Shown: piece by piece, positions 33,895 through 46,204 of the stretch | Position numbering within the stretch: the first letter of the stretch is position 1 | Layout: each line of letters starts with the position of its first letter | Assembly: GCA_020718905.1 (NCBI GenBank) | Contig: DYRD01000009.1 | Location: forward strand, 1 to 50,001 | DNA: 50,001 nt | Direction: 5' to 3' | From: Syntrophus aciditrophicus | GTDB taxonomy: Bacteria > Desulfobacterota > Syntrophia > Syntrophales > UBA8958 | Translations under genes and position numbers: made by a program | Notes under the pieces: model-generated | What the model was told of the DNA's origin: nothing | Seen by the model: the letters and a program-made list of their open reading frames with translations, nothing else | Databases searched by the model: none

Positions 33895-34558
33895 CCGGAA
33901 TGGCGATCTGGAGGGCGTGCTTGTTGCCGCGGCCTGGGAATTGGGCCTCACCCTTGCCGAGGGGGAGCTTGCCCGCTTTGCCATCTACAAGCAGGAACTG
34001 ATCACCTGGAACAGGATCATCGGCCTCGTAGCCGTAAAATCCCCGCTCGACCTGCCCATCAAGCATTTCATCGATTCCCTGACGGCCCTCCCCCTGCTGC
34101 CCCGGGAAGGGGGACGCTTGCTGGACATCGGTACGGGGGCCGGTTTCCCGGGCCTGCCCTTGAAGATCATCCGTACCGACTTGGATCTTCATTTGCTGGA
34201 GGCGTCGCGAAAAAAGGTCTCCTTCCTGAAAGAACTGCTCCGCAAATTGAGCCTGCCGGGTGTGACGATCATTCATGAGCGGGTGGAACAGGTAATGAAA
34301 AAAGCGCACCTCCGCGCATCCTTTGCTTGCGTGATCTCCCGGGCCGCCTTTAAGACGCCTGAATTACTGAAGATAGGCCTTCATTTTTTACGGCCCGGGG
34401 GGCTGCTCCTGGCCATGAGGGGCCCCCGGGAAGCAGGAGCAAGCCTCAACTATGGACATCTCTTTGATATCAAAGGTATAATTATTGATAAGATTGTGGA
34501 TTTCCGTCTGCCCCTGGCGGGGGTTTCCCGCAAAATAATTCTTTATAAAAAACTCTAA
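33863..34558 (+). CDS. rsmG: 16S rRNA (guanine-527-N7)-methyltransferase RsmG
   Basis: 231 residues from ATG 33863, overlapping the acyltransferase end by 32 bases, with GGAAAG seven bases upstream. ELITWNRIIGLVAVKSPLDL, IKHFIDSLTALPLL, SAM loop LLDIGTGAGFPGLPLKI, LLEASRKKVSFLKELLRKLS, VISRAAFKTPELLKIGLHFL. Classic position before parA at the replication origin. No mnmG or mnmE gene lies beside it in this window. Confidence 0.95.
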   Translation: MTCSMKPTGDSRNGDLEGVLVAAAWELGLTLAEGELARFAIYKQELITWNRIIGLVAVKSPLDLPIKHFIDSLTALPLLPREGGRLLDIGTGAGFPGLPLKIIRTDLDLHLLEASRKKVSFLKELLRKLSLPGVTIIHERVEQVMKKAHLRASFACVISRAAFKTPELLKIGLHFLRPGGLLLAMRGPREAGASLNYGHLFDIKGIIIDKIVDFRLPLAGVSRKIILYKKL

Positions 34559-34678
34559 TAAATTCGTGATTTTAAATAATAATAATTTATAAAAAATCCC
34601 TTTCAAAAAACCTTTTTTTGTGGTAGTTTCTCCCGGATTAAGTCATTAGAAAAGTCCCGGAAATAACCTAATAATATC
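34559..34678. other. AT-rich intergenic region before parA
   Basis: 120 bases between rsmG and parA, very A/T rich at 34555-34620 (runs of TTTAAATAATAATAATTT and poly-A). No DnaA box and no inverted repeat followed by a T tract was found. It may hold the parA promoter or a duplex-unwinding sequence. Confidence 0.3.
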
Positions 34679-35458
34679 ATGCGCAAAATCATAAGCATTG
34701 CCAATCAGAAAGGCGGGGTGGGGAAGACCACCACGGCCATTAACCTGGCCGCCTCTTTAGCTACGGCGGAACAGCGCACCCTGCTTATCGATTGCGACTC
34801 CCATGGCAACGCCTCCACGGGGGTCGGCATGGACCGGACCCAGATCGGGGAGGTCAATATCTACCACTGCCTGGTGGGGCAGGCGCCTTTGGGAGATATC
34901 ATCAGGAAGACACTGCTCCCCTATCTCGATGTGGCGCCGGCGGATCAGAACCTGATCGGCGTGGAAATAGAATTCGTGGCCATGGCCAACCGGGAGAAGA
35001 AGCTGCGCAATCTGCTCCATGATTTAAAAGACGAATATTCCTTTGTCATTATTGATTGTCCGCCGTCCCTCGGTTTCCTGACCATCAACGCCCTGGCGGC
35101 CTCGGACTATCTGATCGTCCCCCTGCAATGCGAATATTTCGCCATGGAAGGTCTCGGCAACCTCTTAAACACCCTCCGCCTGGTCCGGCAGAGCTTCAAC
35201 CCCACCTTGAATCTCGGGGGAATTCTCCTGACCATGTTCGACGCCCGCAACCTCCTTTCCCACCGGGTCAGCGAGGATGTCCGTAAACACTTCGGCAACA
35301 AGGTATTTGACACCGTCATTCCCCGGAATGTACGGTTATCGGAAAGTCCGAGCCATGGGCTGCCCATCATTCTCTACGACATCAAGTCTCGCGGCGCCGT
35401 AGCCTATATGGACCTGGCCCGGGAGATTATGAAAAACGGGAGGTTATCATGTCTGTAA
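34679..35458 (+). CDS. parA: Chromosome-partitioning ATPase ParA (Soj family)
   Basis: 259 residues. Deviant Walker A NQKGGVGKTTTAINLAASLA, switch DCDSHGNASTGVG, Walker B VIIDCPPSLGFLTINALAAS, QCEYFAMEGLGNLL, and the C-terminal VPRNVRLSESPS-like PRNVRLSESPSHGLPIILYD. It moves the origin region with ParB. Its last 10 bases overlap parB. No parS-like palindrome was recognised in the window. Confidence 0.95.
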   Translation: MRKIISIANQKGGVGKTTTAINLAASLATAEQRTLLIDCDSHGNASTGVGMDRTQIGEVNIYHCLVGQAPLGDIIRKTLLPYLDVAPADQNLIGVEIEFVAMANREKKLRNLLHDLKDEYSFVIIDCPPSLGFLTINALAASDYLIVPLQCEYFAMEGLGNLLNTLRLVRQSFNPTLNLGGILLTMFDARNLLSHRVSEDVRKHFGNKVFDTVIPRNVRLSESPSHGLPIILYDIKSRGAVAYMDLAREIMKNGRLSCL

Positions 35459-36333
35459 AACCATCCCCCGACAAAGGAATGCGAGGGCAGGCCCTCGGTA
35501 AGGGACTCGGGGCTATTTTCCCTAATCTTTTAAATGATCTTGGCGATAAACCGTCTTTTGTCATGTGCGGCATCGAGGAGCTCTCCCCCAACCGCTTCCA
35601 GCCACGCAAGGCCTTTCCCGAAAAGGAACAACGGGAACTGGTCGCCTCCATTCAAAAAAGCGGCATCATCCAACCGATCATTGTCCGCAAGACCGACACC
35701 GGTTATGAGATCATTGCGGGAGAACGACGCTGGCGGGCGGCCCAGCAGGCATGTTTGCAAGAGGTGCCCGTTATCATTCGCGGGGCGGAGGATCAGGAGA
35801 TAGCGGAACTCTCGCTCATTGAAAACCTGCAGCGAGAATCACTGAATCCGATCGAAGAGGCGGAAGCATACCAGACGCTCATCCAGAAATTCGGCGTCCT
35901 CCCGGAAGCACTCGCCAGCCGGGTCGGCAAGGACCGTTCGACGGTGGCAAATACCCTCAGGCTTTTAAAGCTCCCCGGCGAGGTTAAAAAAGCCGTCACG
36001 ACCAAGGCCATCTCCGGTGGTCATGCGAGGGCGCTGCTGGCCTTTGACGCCCCTGCCGAGCAGTTGGAAGCGCTGAAGGTCATCATGACGAGAAATCTCA
36101 GTGTCAGAGAAACGGAACGGCTCGTCGCCCATCTTAGAAAAGCGGTCGCCAAGAAAACGAAAATAACGAAGAAAAATAAATATATAATGGACATGGAAAA
36201 GACGCTTACCGATCGTTTACTGGCTGCCGTCAGGATTCAGCAAGGGCAGAAATCGGGGACTATTGAGATCCGCTTTTCCTCTCTGGATGAACTGAATCGT
36301 CTCTTTCGCAGACTGGCCGATACGGGTTCCTAA
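35449..36333 (+). CDS. parB: Chromosome-partitioning protein ParB (Spo0J family)
   Basis: 294 residues, the normal length. ParB N-domain IEELSPNRFQPRKAFPEKEQ, IVRKTDTGYEIIAGERRWRA, CTP-box-like segment ELSLIENLQRESLNPIEEAE, helix-turn-helix LASRVGKDRSTVANTLRLLK and AISGGHARALLAFD, then a C-terminal dimerisation part. Overlaps parA. The stop is 57 bases before the dnaA start. Confidence 0.95.
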   Translation: MSVKPSPDKGMRGQALGKGLGAIFPNLLNDLGDKPSFVMCGIEELSPNRFQPRKAFPEKEQRELVASIQKSGIIQPIIVRKTDTGYEIIAGERRWRAAQQACLQEVPVIIRGAEDQEIAELSLIENLQRESLNPIEEAEAYQTLIQKFGVLPEALASRVGKDRSTVANTLRLLKLPGEVKKAVTTKAISGGHARALLAFDAPAEQLEALKVIMTRNLSVRETERLVAHLRKAVAKKTKITKKNKYIMDMEKTLTDRLLAAVRIQQGQKSGTIEIRFSSLDELNRLFRRLADTGS

Positions 36334-36346
36334 GGAAATACACAAT

Positions 36347-36355
36347 TTATCCACA
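36347..36355 (+). promoter_or_regulatory. Perfect DnaA box upstream of dnaA
   Basis: TTATCCACA at 36347-36355 matches the consensus DnaA box exactly, 35 bases before the TTG start of dnaA. It fits autoregulation of dnaA or an origin contact. Confidence 0.75.
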
Positions 36356-36390
36356 GGTGTGCATAACATTGTTGGCGAGGGGTTGATTAA

Positions 36391-37740
36391 TTGGATCAAA
36401 CTTGGAAAGAAGCATACAATATAATTAAGGAAAATATCAGCGAGCAGAATTTTGAGACCTGGATAAAGCCCCTCAAAATCATCTCCATTGACGAACAGGA
36501 TGCCCGCCTTGCCGTTCCCAACCGCTTTTTCCGGGACTGGCTGCTGGATAATTATCAGCAGGTAATCGCTGATTCCTTGCGGGCGGCGACGGGGAGATCG
36601 TATCGTATTGAATTTGTAATCTCCTATGAAAAAAAACATGAAAATTCAGTCCCTTCCCAAGCTGCCGAAAAAGACAGCCGGCAACCGGGGAAATCCCAAC
36701 GATTGCATCCACTTACTTTCTTAAATCCTCTTTATACTTTTGAGCGTTTTGTCATCGGCGCCTCTAATCAGTTTGCCCATGCGACGTCGGTCGCCGTAGC
36801 GGAACAACCGGCAAAAAGCTACAATCCCCTTTTCATTTACGGAGGCGTCGGCCTCGGGAAGACACACCTTTTAAACGCCATTGGCCTTCACACCCTGACC
36901 ACCAATTCCGATATGAATGTCGTTTATGTCTCCGCCGAGTCTTTCATGAACGAACTCATCAATTGCATCCGCTTCGACAAGATGCCGAAATTCAGGGAAA
37001 AATACCGAAACATCGAATGCCTCCTCATCGATGACATCCAGTTTATTGCGGGTAAAGAACGGACCCAGGAAGAATTTTTCCATACCTTCAACGCCCTCCA
37101 CGATTCGGGAAAGCAAATCGTTGTTACGAGCGACAAATTTCCCAAGGAAATACCAAACCTTGAGAGTAGAATTCGCAATCGTTTCGAATGGGGATTGATC
37201 GCCGACATTCAGCCTCCGGAGATTGAAACCAAGGTGGCGATCATTGAAAAAAAGGCTCAGGAAAATAATATTAAACTCCCCGCCAATGTTGCGTATTATA
37301 TCGCCTCCAGCGCCGAATCAAACATCAGGGAGATGGAGGGATTTTTACTGAGAATTGTCGCCTATGCCTCCCTGAAACACCGGGAAATAGATATGGATCT
37401 CGTCCGGGACGTTCTGAAACACATAATCGGCAGCAATTCCAAGCATGAGGTTTCGATAGACGAGATTATCAAGGTTGCCGGTGCGAAACTCGAGGTAAAA
37501 ATATCGGATATAAAATCCCGTAAAAAGAACAAAAATATCGTCGACGCCCGGCAAATATGCATGTACCTGGCAAGGAAATTCACCAATTCATCTTTTCCGG
37601 ATATCGGGGACAAAATCGGCGGCAGAGATCATTCCACCGTAATTTATGCATGCAACAAAGTCGAAAAAATTATGGAGACGGATATGAAAACGAAAAAGAC
37701 CATCGCCGACCTCGAGGAGGCAATCACCAACATGAACTAA
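36391..37740 (+). CDS. dnaA: Chromosomal replication initiator DnaA
   Basis: 449 residues from TTG 36391 (GAGGGG eight bases upstream). Domain I IKENISEQNFETWIKPLKII, then TFERFVIGASNQFAHATSVA, Walker A IYGGVGLGKTHLLNAIG, Walker B LLIDDIQFIAGKERTQEEFF, sensor residues, and domain IV VDARQICMYLARKF and GGRDHSTVIYACNKVEKI for DnaA-box binding. Full length and intact. The candidate oriC follows its stop. Confidence 0.97.
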   Translation: MDQTWKEAYNIIKENISEQNFETWIKPLKIISIDEQDARLAVPNRFFRDWLLDNYQQVIADSLRAATGRSYRIEFVISYEKKHENSVPSQAAEKDSRQPGKSQRLHPLTFLNPLYTFERFVIGASNQFAHATSVAVAEQPAKSYNPLFIYGGVGLGKTHLLNAIGLHTLTTNSDMNVVYVSAESFMNELINCIRFDKMPKFREKYRNIECLLIDDIQFIAGKERTQEEFFHTFNALHDSGKQIVVTSDKFPKEIPNLESRIRNRFEWGLIADIQPPEIETKVAIIEKKAQENNIKLPANVAYYIASSAESNIREMEGFLLRIVAYASLKHREIDMDLVRDVLKHIIGSNSKHEVSIDEIIKVAGAKLEVKISDIKSRKKNKNIVDARQICMYLARKFTNSSFPDIGDKIGGRDHSTVIYACNKVEKIMETDMKTKKTIADLEEAITNMN

Positions 37741-37890
37741 CAATTCCGCCAAGAGGTTATGAACAGATAATCCTTTAAATAGCCATTTAAAAATAGTCGT
37801 TTAAATTGTTTATCCGGTTATGAACAAGGCTTTTTACTGATTCTGATTATATTTTAAATAAAAACTTTATAAAAACTAAAGGGAGGTATT
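37741..37890. other. Candidate replication origin (oriC) between dnaA and dnaN
   Basis: 150 non-coding bases, strongly A/T rich. Two identical 11-mers GGTTATGAACA at 37755-37765 and 37816-37826 are 61 bases apart and resemble weak DnaA boxes. TTTATCC (37809-37815) precedes the second one. TTTAAA-containing runs lie between and after them and could unwind. The position dnaA-oriC-dnaN is common in bacteria. The region also carries the SD and leader of dnaN. Confidence 0.45.
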
Positions 37891-39006
37891 ATGGAATTCA
37901 GCATCAACAGAAACGTCTTCCTGGATGGTATCCAGAGGACATTGGGTGTTGTCGAACGCAAAACCACCACCCCGATTCTGAACAATATCCTCATCAGGAC
38001 CCAGGACAATCAGATCAAGATTGTAGCCACAGACAGGGAAATAGGTCTGATATCCAGATATGATGCGAATATTACCGTTCCTGGAGATATCACCCTTTCG
38101 GCAAAGAAAATATACGAAATGGTTCGAGAAACGCAGGGGGAAACTATTCACTTCGTAAAGAATGCCCAGCACCAGGTGACATTGACCTGTAACAAGGCCA
38201 TTTACCGGATACCGGGGCTGCCGGCGGATGAGTACCCCAATGTCGTCGATGTGGAAGGTGTCACCCTGTACAAGGTATCCGGGGCGTTGCTGGCGGATCT
38301 GATCAGAAAAACATCTTTTGCCGTTTCCACCGATGAGATCCGGGTCCACTTGAACGGCGTCTTTTTTGAAACGGAAGGGACGGGAGAAGAGGCCAGGTTG
38401 AAGATGGTGGCCACGGACGGGCATCGGTTGTCGGTGGCCCGGGGTCCGGCGGGAGCGACGGGGGGGCTGGTGATGGAAAAAGGCGTCATCATTCCGAGGA
38501 AAGGACTGATGGAGGTCCGCAAGATCGTTGAAGATGAAACCGATGTCGACATCGGTTTCGACCATGGCATGTTCATTTTGAAGACAAACAATCTTACGAT
38601 CAAAATAAGTTTGATCGATGGAGAATACCCTGATTATCACCGCGTAATACCTGCTGAGAAGGGTGTACTGCTGAATTTCAGCCGTGATACGGTTCTCCAC
38701 GCCTTGCGAAGAATGAGTGTTATTTCCAGTGAGCGTTATGCCGGGGTGATCATTGTTTTGGAAAACAATCGCATGATTCTTGATTCCAACAACCCCGATG
38801 TGGGGGAAGCGAATGAGGAGATAGAGGTATCTTACGCTGATCAGGAAATGCGGGTGAGCTATAATGTAAATTATCTTATCGACGCCATCGAGGTGATCGC
38901 TGAACAAGAGATTTCCTTTGAAATGAATGTCGGTATGAAGCCGGGTATAATCAGGGGCGTGGGTAATGATGACTACCTTTGCATCGTGATGCCCCTAAAA
39001 CTGTAA
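37891..39006 (+). CDS. dnaN: DNA polymerase III beta subunit (sliding clamp)
   Basis: 371 residues, three clamp domains. N-terminus MEFSINRNVFLDGIQRTLGV, VERKTTTPILNNILIRT, middle LIRKTSFAVSTDEIRVHLNG, MVATDGHRLSVARGP, C-terminus VSYNVNYLIDAIEVIAEQE and IVMPLKL, the usual clamp tail (MPxR/KL). SD GGGAGGT. Followed 21 bases later by gyrB. Confidence 0.96.
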   Translation: MEFSINRNVFLDGIQRTLGVVERKTTTPILNNILIRTQDNQIKIVATDREIGLISRYDANITVPGDITLSAKKIYEMVRETQGETIHFVKNAQHQVTLTCNKAIYRIPGLPADEYPNVVDVEGVTLYKVSGALLADLIRKTSFAVSTDEIRVHLNGVFFETEGTGEEARLKMVATDGHRLSVARGPAGATGGLVMEKGVIIPRKGLMEVRKIVEDETDVDIGFDHGMFILKTNNLTIKISLIDGEYPDYHRVIPAEKGVLLNFSRDTVLHALRRMSVISSERYAGVIIVLENNRMILDSNNPDVGEANEEIEVSYADQEMRVSYNVNYLIDAIEVIAEQEISFEMNVGMKPGIIRGVGNDDYLCIVMPLKL

Positions 39007-39012
39007 AGATAG

Positions 39013-41466
<2,454 letters not shown>

Positions 41467-41511
41467 TCTGAATATATCCCTTTTTAATTTTTATCAGGAG
41501 CCCCAATAATT

Positions 41512-44016
41512 ATGGATGATCTCTTTCAAAAGAACCTTCCCGTCAATATCGAAGACGAGATGAAGAAGTCCTATATGGCCTATGCCATGACCGTTATCAT
41601 CGGCCGGGCCGTTCCCGACGTCCGAGACGGCCTGAAGCCCGTCCACCGCCGGGCGCTCTTTGCCATGCACGAAATGGGCAATCGGTGGAACCGGCCCTAC
41701 AAGAAATCGGCCCGTATCGTCGGTGATATTATCGGTAAGTACCACCCCCACGGCGACCAGGCCGCCTACGACACCATCGTCCGTATGGCCCAGGATTTCA
41801 GCATGCGTTACCTCCTCGTCGATGGCCAGGGTAACTTCGGTTCCGTAGACGGAGACCCCCCGGCAGCCATGAGGTATACGGAAATCCGCATGTCGAGAAT
41901 TGCCGAGGAAATCCTGGCCGACCTGGAAAAGTACACGGTGGACTTTATCCCCAATTACGACGAGACCCTGCCGGAACCTGTGGTCATGCCGTCCAAGATC
42001 CCCACCATCCTCCTGAACGGCACCTCCGGCATCGCCGTCGGCGTGGCAACCAACATTCCCCCCCATAACCTCCGGGAGGTTATCGATGGAACGATTGCCT
42101 TCATCCGCAACCCCGACATCAGTATTGACGAGCTCATTGCCTACATTCAGGGGCCCGACTTCCCGACAGCGGGGTTTATCAACGGCAGAGAAGGGATCCT
42201 TGCGGCCTATCGGACGGGACGGGGCAGCATCCGTGTCCGCGCCCGGGCCATGATCGAAAGAAACGCCCGGAACGATCGGGAAAGCATCGTGGTAACCGAA
42301 CTTCCCTATCAGGTAAACAAAGCCAATCTTATTGAAAAGATATCGGAATTTGTGAAGGAAAAAAAGATCGAAGGTATCGCCGACCTGCGGGACGAATCGG
42401 ATCGGGACGGTATCCGCGTGGTCCTGGATCTGAAGCGGGACGAGGTCTCCGGGGTCATCCTCAACCAGCTCTACAAGCATACCCAAATGGAGACATTCTT
42501 CAGCGTTATTATGCTGGCCATTGACAACAAGCAGCCCCGGGTCTTCAACCTGAAGGAAATACTCAGGAGTTTCGTTGACTTCCGTAAACAGGTGGTCGTC
42601 CGGCGGACCCGGTTCGACCTGGCAAAGGCCACGGATCGCGCCCACATCCTGGAAGGGCTGATCATCGCCCTAACCAACATCGACGCCATCGTCGCCGTCA
42701 TCAAAGCCGCGGCCAATCCCCCGGAGGCCGCCGTCGCCCTCTGTGAGAGTTTCGGCCTTACGGAACCCCAGGCCCGGGCGATTCTGGAGATGCGCCTCCA
42801 GCGCCTCACCGGTCTCGAACGGGATAAAATCGACGCCGAACATACGGAATTGATGAAACAGATCGCCTTCCTGAAGGACATCCTAGAAAATCCCTACCGG
42901 GTCCTGGAAGTCATCATCGCGGAACTGGAGGATATCCGGGCCCGCTACGGCGATGAACGGCGGACGGAGATCGTCGTCAGCCCCGATGAAATCGATATCG
43001 AAGACATGATCGTCGAGGAGGACATGGTAGTGACGGTTTCCCACTCCGGGTACGTCAAACGCAACCCCGTCAGCCTCTACCGGAACCAGCGGCGGGGCGG
43101 GAGAGGCAAGATGGGCATGGGGACGAAGGAAGAGGATTTTGTCGAAAAGCTCTTCGTCGCCTCGACCCACCAGTATATCCTGATCTTTTCCAGTTTTGGG
43201 AAGGTCTACTGGCTCAAGGTATACCAGATTCCCCAGGCCGGCCGGGCCGCGAAAGGCAAGGCCATCGTCAATCTGATCAGCCTGACCCAGGGAGAACGGG
43301 TGGCCGCGATCCTGCCCGTCAAGGAGTTTACGGCAGATCGGAATGTGGTTATGGTGACCAGGCAGGGGGTAATTAAAAAGACCAACCTGGCCGCCTTTGC
43401 CAATCCCCGGAGCACCGGCATCATCGCCATCGGCATCGACGCAGGAGACGAACTCATCGATGTCCAGTTGACCCTCGGGAATCAGGATATCTTCCTGGGC
43501 ACCCGCAAAGGTATGGCCATCCGTTTTCACGAGGAAGACGTCCGGGAAATGGGGCGGGGCGCCCGGGGGGTCCGGGGGATCATGCTCGCTCCGGAGGATG
43601 CCGTTGTGGGCATGGAAATTCCTTCGGAAGGAAGCGCCATGGCCACCATCACGGAAAAAGGCTACGGCAAACGGACGACGGTCAGTGAATACCGTCTCCA
43701 GACCCGAGGAGGCAAGGGGACGATCAATCTTAAGACGGCGCCCCGCGTGGGCAACGTCACCGGCATTTGCCAGGTAACGGGCGACGAAGACCTGATGCTC
43801 ATCAGCGACGCCGGCAAGATCATCCGGGTCCGGGTGGAAGAGGTTTCCCTGATCCACCGCAGCACCCAGGGGGTCAGGTTGATCGACCTCGATGAAAATG
43901 AACGCCTCGTCGGCATCGCCCGGGTCGAACGGGAAGAGGAAAGCGAGGAAATCCTGGAAAACGGTGCCGAGGAAACGGACGATTCTCCCCAGGAAACCGA
44001 GCTCTTTGACGAATAG
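41512..44016 (+). CDS. gyrA: DNA gyrase subunit A
   Basis: 834 residues. [40 protein letters not shown], active-site region [17 protein letters not shown], catalytic Tyr in [15 protein letters not shown], and C-terminal beta-pinwheel with the GyrA box QRRGGRGK. The position equal to Ser83 of E. coli is Gln (DQAAYD), while Asp87 is kept. The acidic tail ([17 protein letters not shown]) is typical. Full length. Confidence 0.97.
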   Translation: MDDLFQKNLPVNIEDEMKKSYMAYAMTVIIGRAVPDVRDGLKPVHRRALFAMHEMGNRWNRPYKKSARIVGDIIGKYHPHGDQAAYDTIVRMAQDFSMRYLLVDGQGNFGSVDGDPPAAMRYTEIRMSRIAEEILADLEKYTVDFIPNYDETLPEPVVMPSKIPTILLNGTSGIAVGVATNIPPHNLREVIDGTIAFIRNPDISIDELIAYIQGPDFPTAGFINGREGILAAYRTGRGSIRVRARAMIERNARNDRESIVVTELPYQVNKANLIEKISEFVKEKKIEGIADLRDESDRDGIRVVLDLKRDEVSGVILNQLYKHTQMETFFSVIMLAIDNKQPRVFNLKEILRSFVDFRKQVVVRRTRFDLAKATDRAHILEGLIIALTNIDAIVAVIKAAANPPEAAVALCESFGLTEPQARAILEMRLQRLTGLERDKIDAEHTELMKQIAFLKDILENPYRVLEVIIAELEDIRARYGDERRTEIVVSPDEIDIEDMIVEEDMVVTVSHSGYVKRNPVSLYRNQRRGGRGKMGMGTKEEDFVEKLFVASTHQYILIFSSFGKVYWLKVYQIPQAGRAAKGKAIVNLISLTQGERVAAILPVKEFTADRNVVMVTRQGVIKKTNLAAFANPRSTGIIAIGIDAGDELIDVQLTLGNQDIFLGTRKGMAIRFHEEDVREMGRGARGVRGIMLAPEDAVVGMEIPSEGSAMATITEKGYGKRTTVSEYRLQTRGGKGTINLKTAPRVGNVTGICQVTGDEDLMLISDAGKIIRVRVEEVSLIHRSTQGVRLIDLDENERLVGIARVEREEESEEILENGAEETDDSPQETELFDE

Positions 44017-44047
44017 TCCTGAGTATTATCGGATGGTTAGGGTAGGG

Positions 44048-44593
44048 ATGGGCTATCGAATCCTTGATCATACCGCCGACATCGGCATCGAGGTCCATGG
44101 TGCAACCCTGACGGATCTTTTCTCTCAGGCCGCCTTAGCCCTCGTCGATCTACTGACGGACCGCACCATGCTCACCGGGGAGGGGGAAAGGATTATCCGT
44201 GTGGCGGGTGCCGATCTGGAAGACCTGTGGATAAATTATCTCCGTGAAATCATCTTTCTTTTCAATGGCGATAATTTTCTCGTCAAAGGCGTGCGGAGCA
44301 TCGCTTGCGAGCATTCCCCCCGTCCTGGGGGAGCAGTATTGTCCAAGACAGAAAAATCAGTTGTCTGGGAAGATGACCGTAACCCCATCCTCACCCCGAC
44401 CCTTCCCGGGGAGGGGAGAGAGGCAAACATGGTAACCGGCTTGTCCCTGGTGGCGCACTGCCTTGGCGATATTTACCACCCCCTACGTCATGCCGTCAAA
44501 ACCGAAATCAAGGCCGTCACCTACCACCGGGCCGCCGTAAAGCAGAGGCCCGAGGGTTGGCAAGGCGTCTTCATCGTGGACGTCTTAGGATAA
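44048..44593 (+). CDS. Archease, with an in-frame insert
   Basis: Activator of the RtcB RNA ligase, here directly before rtcB. 181 residues from ATG 44048 (an ATG at 44033 is also in frame; neither has a good SD). Family blocks: YRILDHTADIGIEVHGATLT, DLFSQAALALVDLL, VAGADLEDLWINYLREIIFL, and RHAVKTEIKAVTYHRAAV with the conserved His/Asp-Glu metal site. Archeases are about 140 residues; the extra 40 or so lie between FLVKGVRS and LVAHCLGDIYHP, in a Pro-rich stretch encoded by repeat-like DNA (44300-44430). Confidence 0.88.
   Translation: MGYRILDHTADIGIEVHGATLTDLFSQAALALVDLLTDRTMLTGEGERIIRVAGADLEDLWINYLREIIFLFNGDNFLVKGVRSIACEHSPRPGGAVLSKTEKSVVWEDDRNPILTPTLPGEGREANMVTGLSLVAHCLGDIYHPLRHAVKTEIKAVTYHRAAVKQRPEGWQGVFIVDVLG
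44300..44430. repeat. Repeat-like element inserted in frame in the archease gene
   Basis: C/G-rich inverted repeats CCCCCCGTCCTGGGGG (about 44315-44331) and CCCTTCCCGGGGAGGG (about 44400-44415) flank AACCCCATCCTCACC at 44381-44395. The last matches the minus-strand copy after cobS (27614-27628) at 14 of 15 bases. Translated, it gives NPILTPTLPGEGRE, a peptide style known from palindromic intergenic repeats that have entered genes. The exact ends are uncertain. Confidence 0.5.
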
Positions 44594-44597
44594 TTAA

Positions 44598-45931
44598 GTG
44601 CTGAAAAAGATAGACGATTGCCGTTGGGAAGTGCCGATGGCCGGGGGGATGAAGGTCCACGGCATTATCTACACCAGCGCGCGCCTCTTGCAAGACATGG
44701 GCAGCGACGAGAGCCAAAAACAGGTCGCCATGGATTCCGGGATCATCTCTCCCGGCGGCGTCGGTTACGACATCAACTGCGGCTGCCGTCTTATGACTAC
44801 CCACTTGGCCTACGAAGAGATCCGGGGCAGCATCAAGGAACTGGTCACCGCCCTTTTTCGGCATATCCCCTCCGGCGTCGGCTCGCAAGGGGACCTGAAA
44901 CTATCGGTAAAGGAAGAGAAAAAGGTCCTCAAAGAGGGAGCCGGATGGGCGGTCCGCCAGGGCTTCGGGACGCCGGAAGACCTGGAAAACACCGAAGATC
45001 GCGGTCGGATGGCAGGGGCCGATCCAGAGCTCCTCAGCGATCGGTCCATGGAACGGGGACGGGAACAGCTTGGCACCCTTGGATCGGGCAATCATTTTCT
45101 GGAAATCGAAATTGTTGAGGAGATATTCGACCCCCTGGCCGCGGCGGCCTTCGGTCTGGAGCCGGGCCAGGTTGTCGTGATGATCCACAGCGGCTCCCGG
45201 GGTTTGGGATACCAGGTATGCGACGATTATCTGGCCCGGATGGTCAAGCATAGGGGCGAGTTGGGCTTTCTCCTGCCGGACCGGCAACTGGCCTGCGCCT
45301 TTCTCAAGGACCGCCGGGGGCAGGACTATTACGCCGCCATGGCCACCGCGGCCAACTACGCCTGGGCCAACCGCCAGATGCTCATGCACTGGACCCGGGA
45401 GACATTTGCAAGGACCTTGCACAAAGGCCCCCGGGAAATCGGCATGAGACTCCTTTACGATGTCTGCCACAATATCGCCAAGATCGAAACTCTTCCCGTT
45501 GCTGGTAAAGAGATGCGGCTTTGCGTCCACCGGAAAGGGGCCACCCGGGCTCTCCCCCCCGGCCACGCCGCCCTGCCGCCCGCATATATGAAGGTAGGCC
45601 AGCCGGTCCTGATTCCAGGCAATATGGGTACGGGATCGTATGTCCTGGTCGGAACGGAGAAGGCCTATACGGATACATTCGGCAGCGCCTGCCACGGGGC
45701 GGGCCGGGTCATGAGCCGCACCCAGGCCATGAAGGCCAGCAAAGGGCGGTCCATTCACAGAGAGATGGCCGATCTGGCCATGACCGTCACGCCCAGATCG
45801 GCCGGGGGACTCTCAGTGAAGAGATTCCCGCCGCCTACAAGAATCTCGACGAGGTCGTCGCCGTTGTCCACCGGGCGGGACTCGCCCGGAAGGTGGCCCG
45901 CCTCCGGGCCGTCGGCTGCATCAAGGGATAG
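44598..45931 (+). CDS. rtcB: RNA-splicing ligase RtcB, frameshifted near the C-terminus
   Basis: Mn/GTP-dependent RNA ligase joining 2',3'-cyclic-phosphate (or 3'-phosphate) and 5'-OH ends. Starts GTG 44598, four bases after archease. [14 protein letters not shown] (metal Asp/Cys), [36 protein letters not shown], guanylylated His in [27 protein letters not shown]. After [10 protein letters not shown] the frame slips in the G run near 45808-45813. One more G gives [20 protein letters not shown]...RAVGCIKG, ending at 45931. The uncorrected frame runs on to 45974 with unrelated sequence. Confidence 0.9.
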
Positions 45932-45949
45932 AAGAGTAGATCTGATCCG

Positions 45950-46135
45950 TCAATACGTCATGAACATCCGCTGAATTGCTTGCGCATCCCTTTGTTTTCG
46001 TGAGGGGCCAGCGTCAGGAGGATGCGGGCCCTCTGGGGATTGAGATTGCCGGCTGCCGTGGTTTTCTCTCGGTCGTTCTGATTCCGGCCAATGTTTTATC
46101 CGTTGGCGAGTGGATGAAGGCTTTTTGCCTGACAT
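45950..46135 (-). pseudogene. Possible N-terminal remnant of radC
   Basis: 61-codon frame on the minus strand with a good SD (GGCGGGAGAA). The first 25 residues, MSGKKPSSTRQRIKHWPESE-RPRE, resemble the RadC start (IKDWPEDERPREKLL...). After RPRE the likeness ends and the rest is Pro/Arg/Ser-rich without recognisable RadC blocks. Either radC was deleted after its first 25 codons or this is chance. Between rtcB and the Fic gene. Confidence 0.3.
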
Positions 46136-46204
46136 TTCTCCCGCCTCAACTACTCATAAGAATGTACGCATGAGGTAATGCGCTGCTTTTCAGCGGATCG
46201 ATTG

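Noticed and set aside
34559-36390. parS sites near parAB
   Set aside because: I saw no TGTTTCACGTGAAACA-like palindrome in the window; TGTTTCAC near 12404 lacks the second half.
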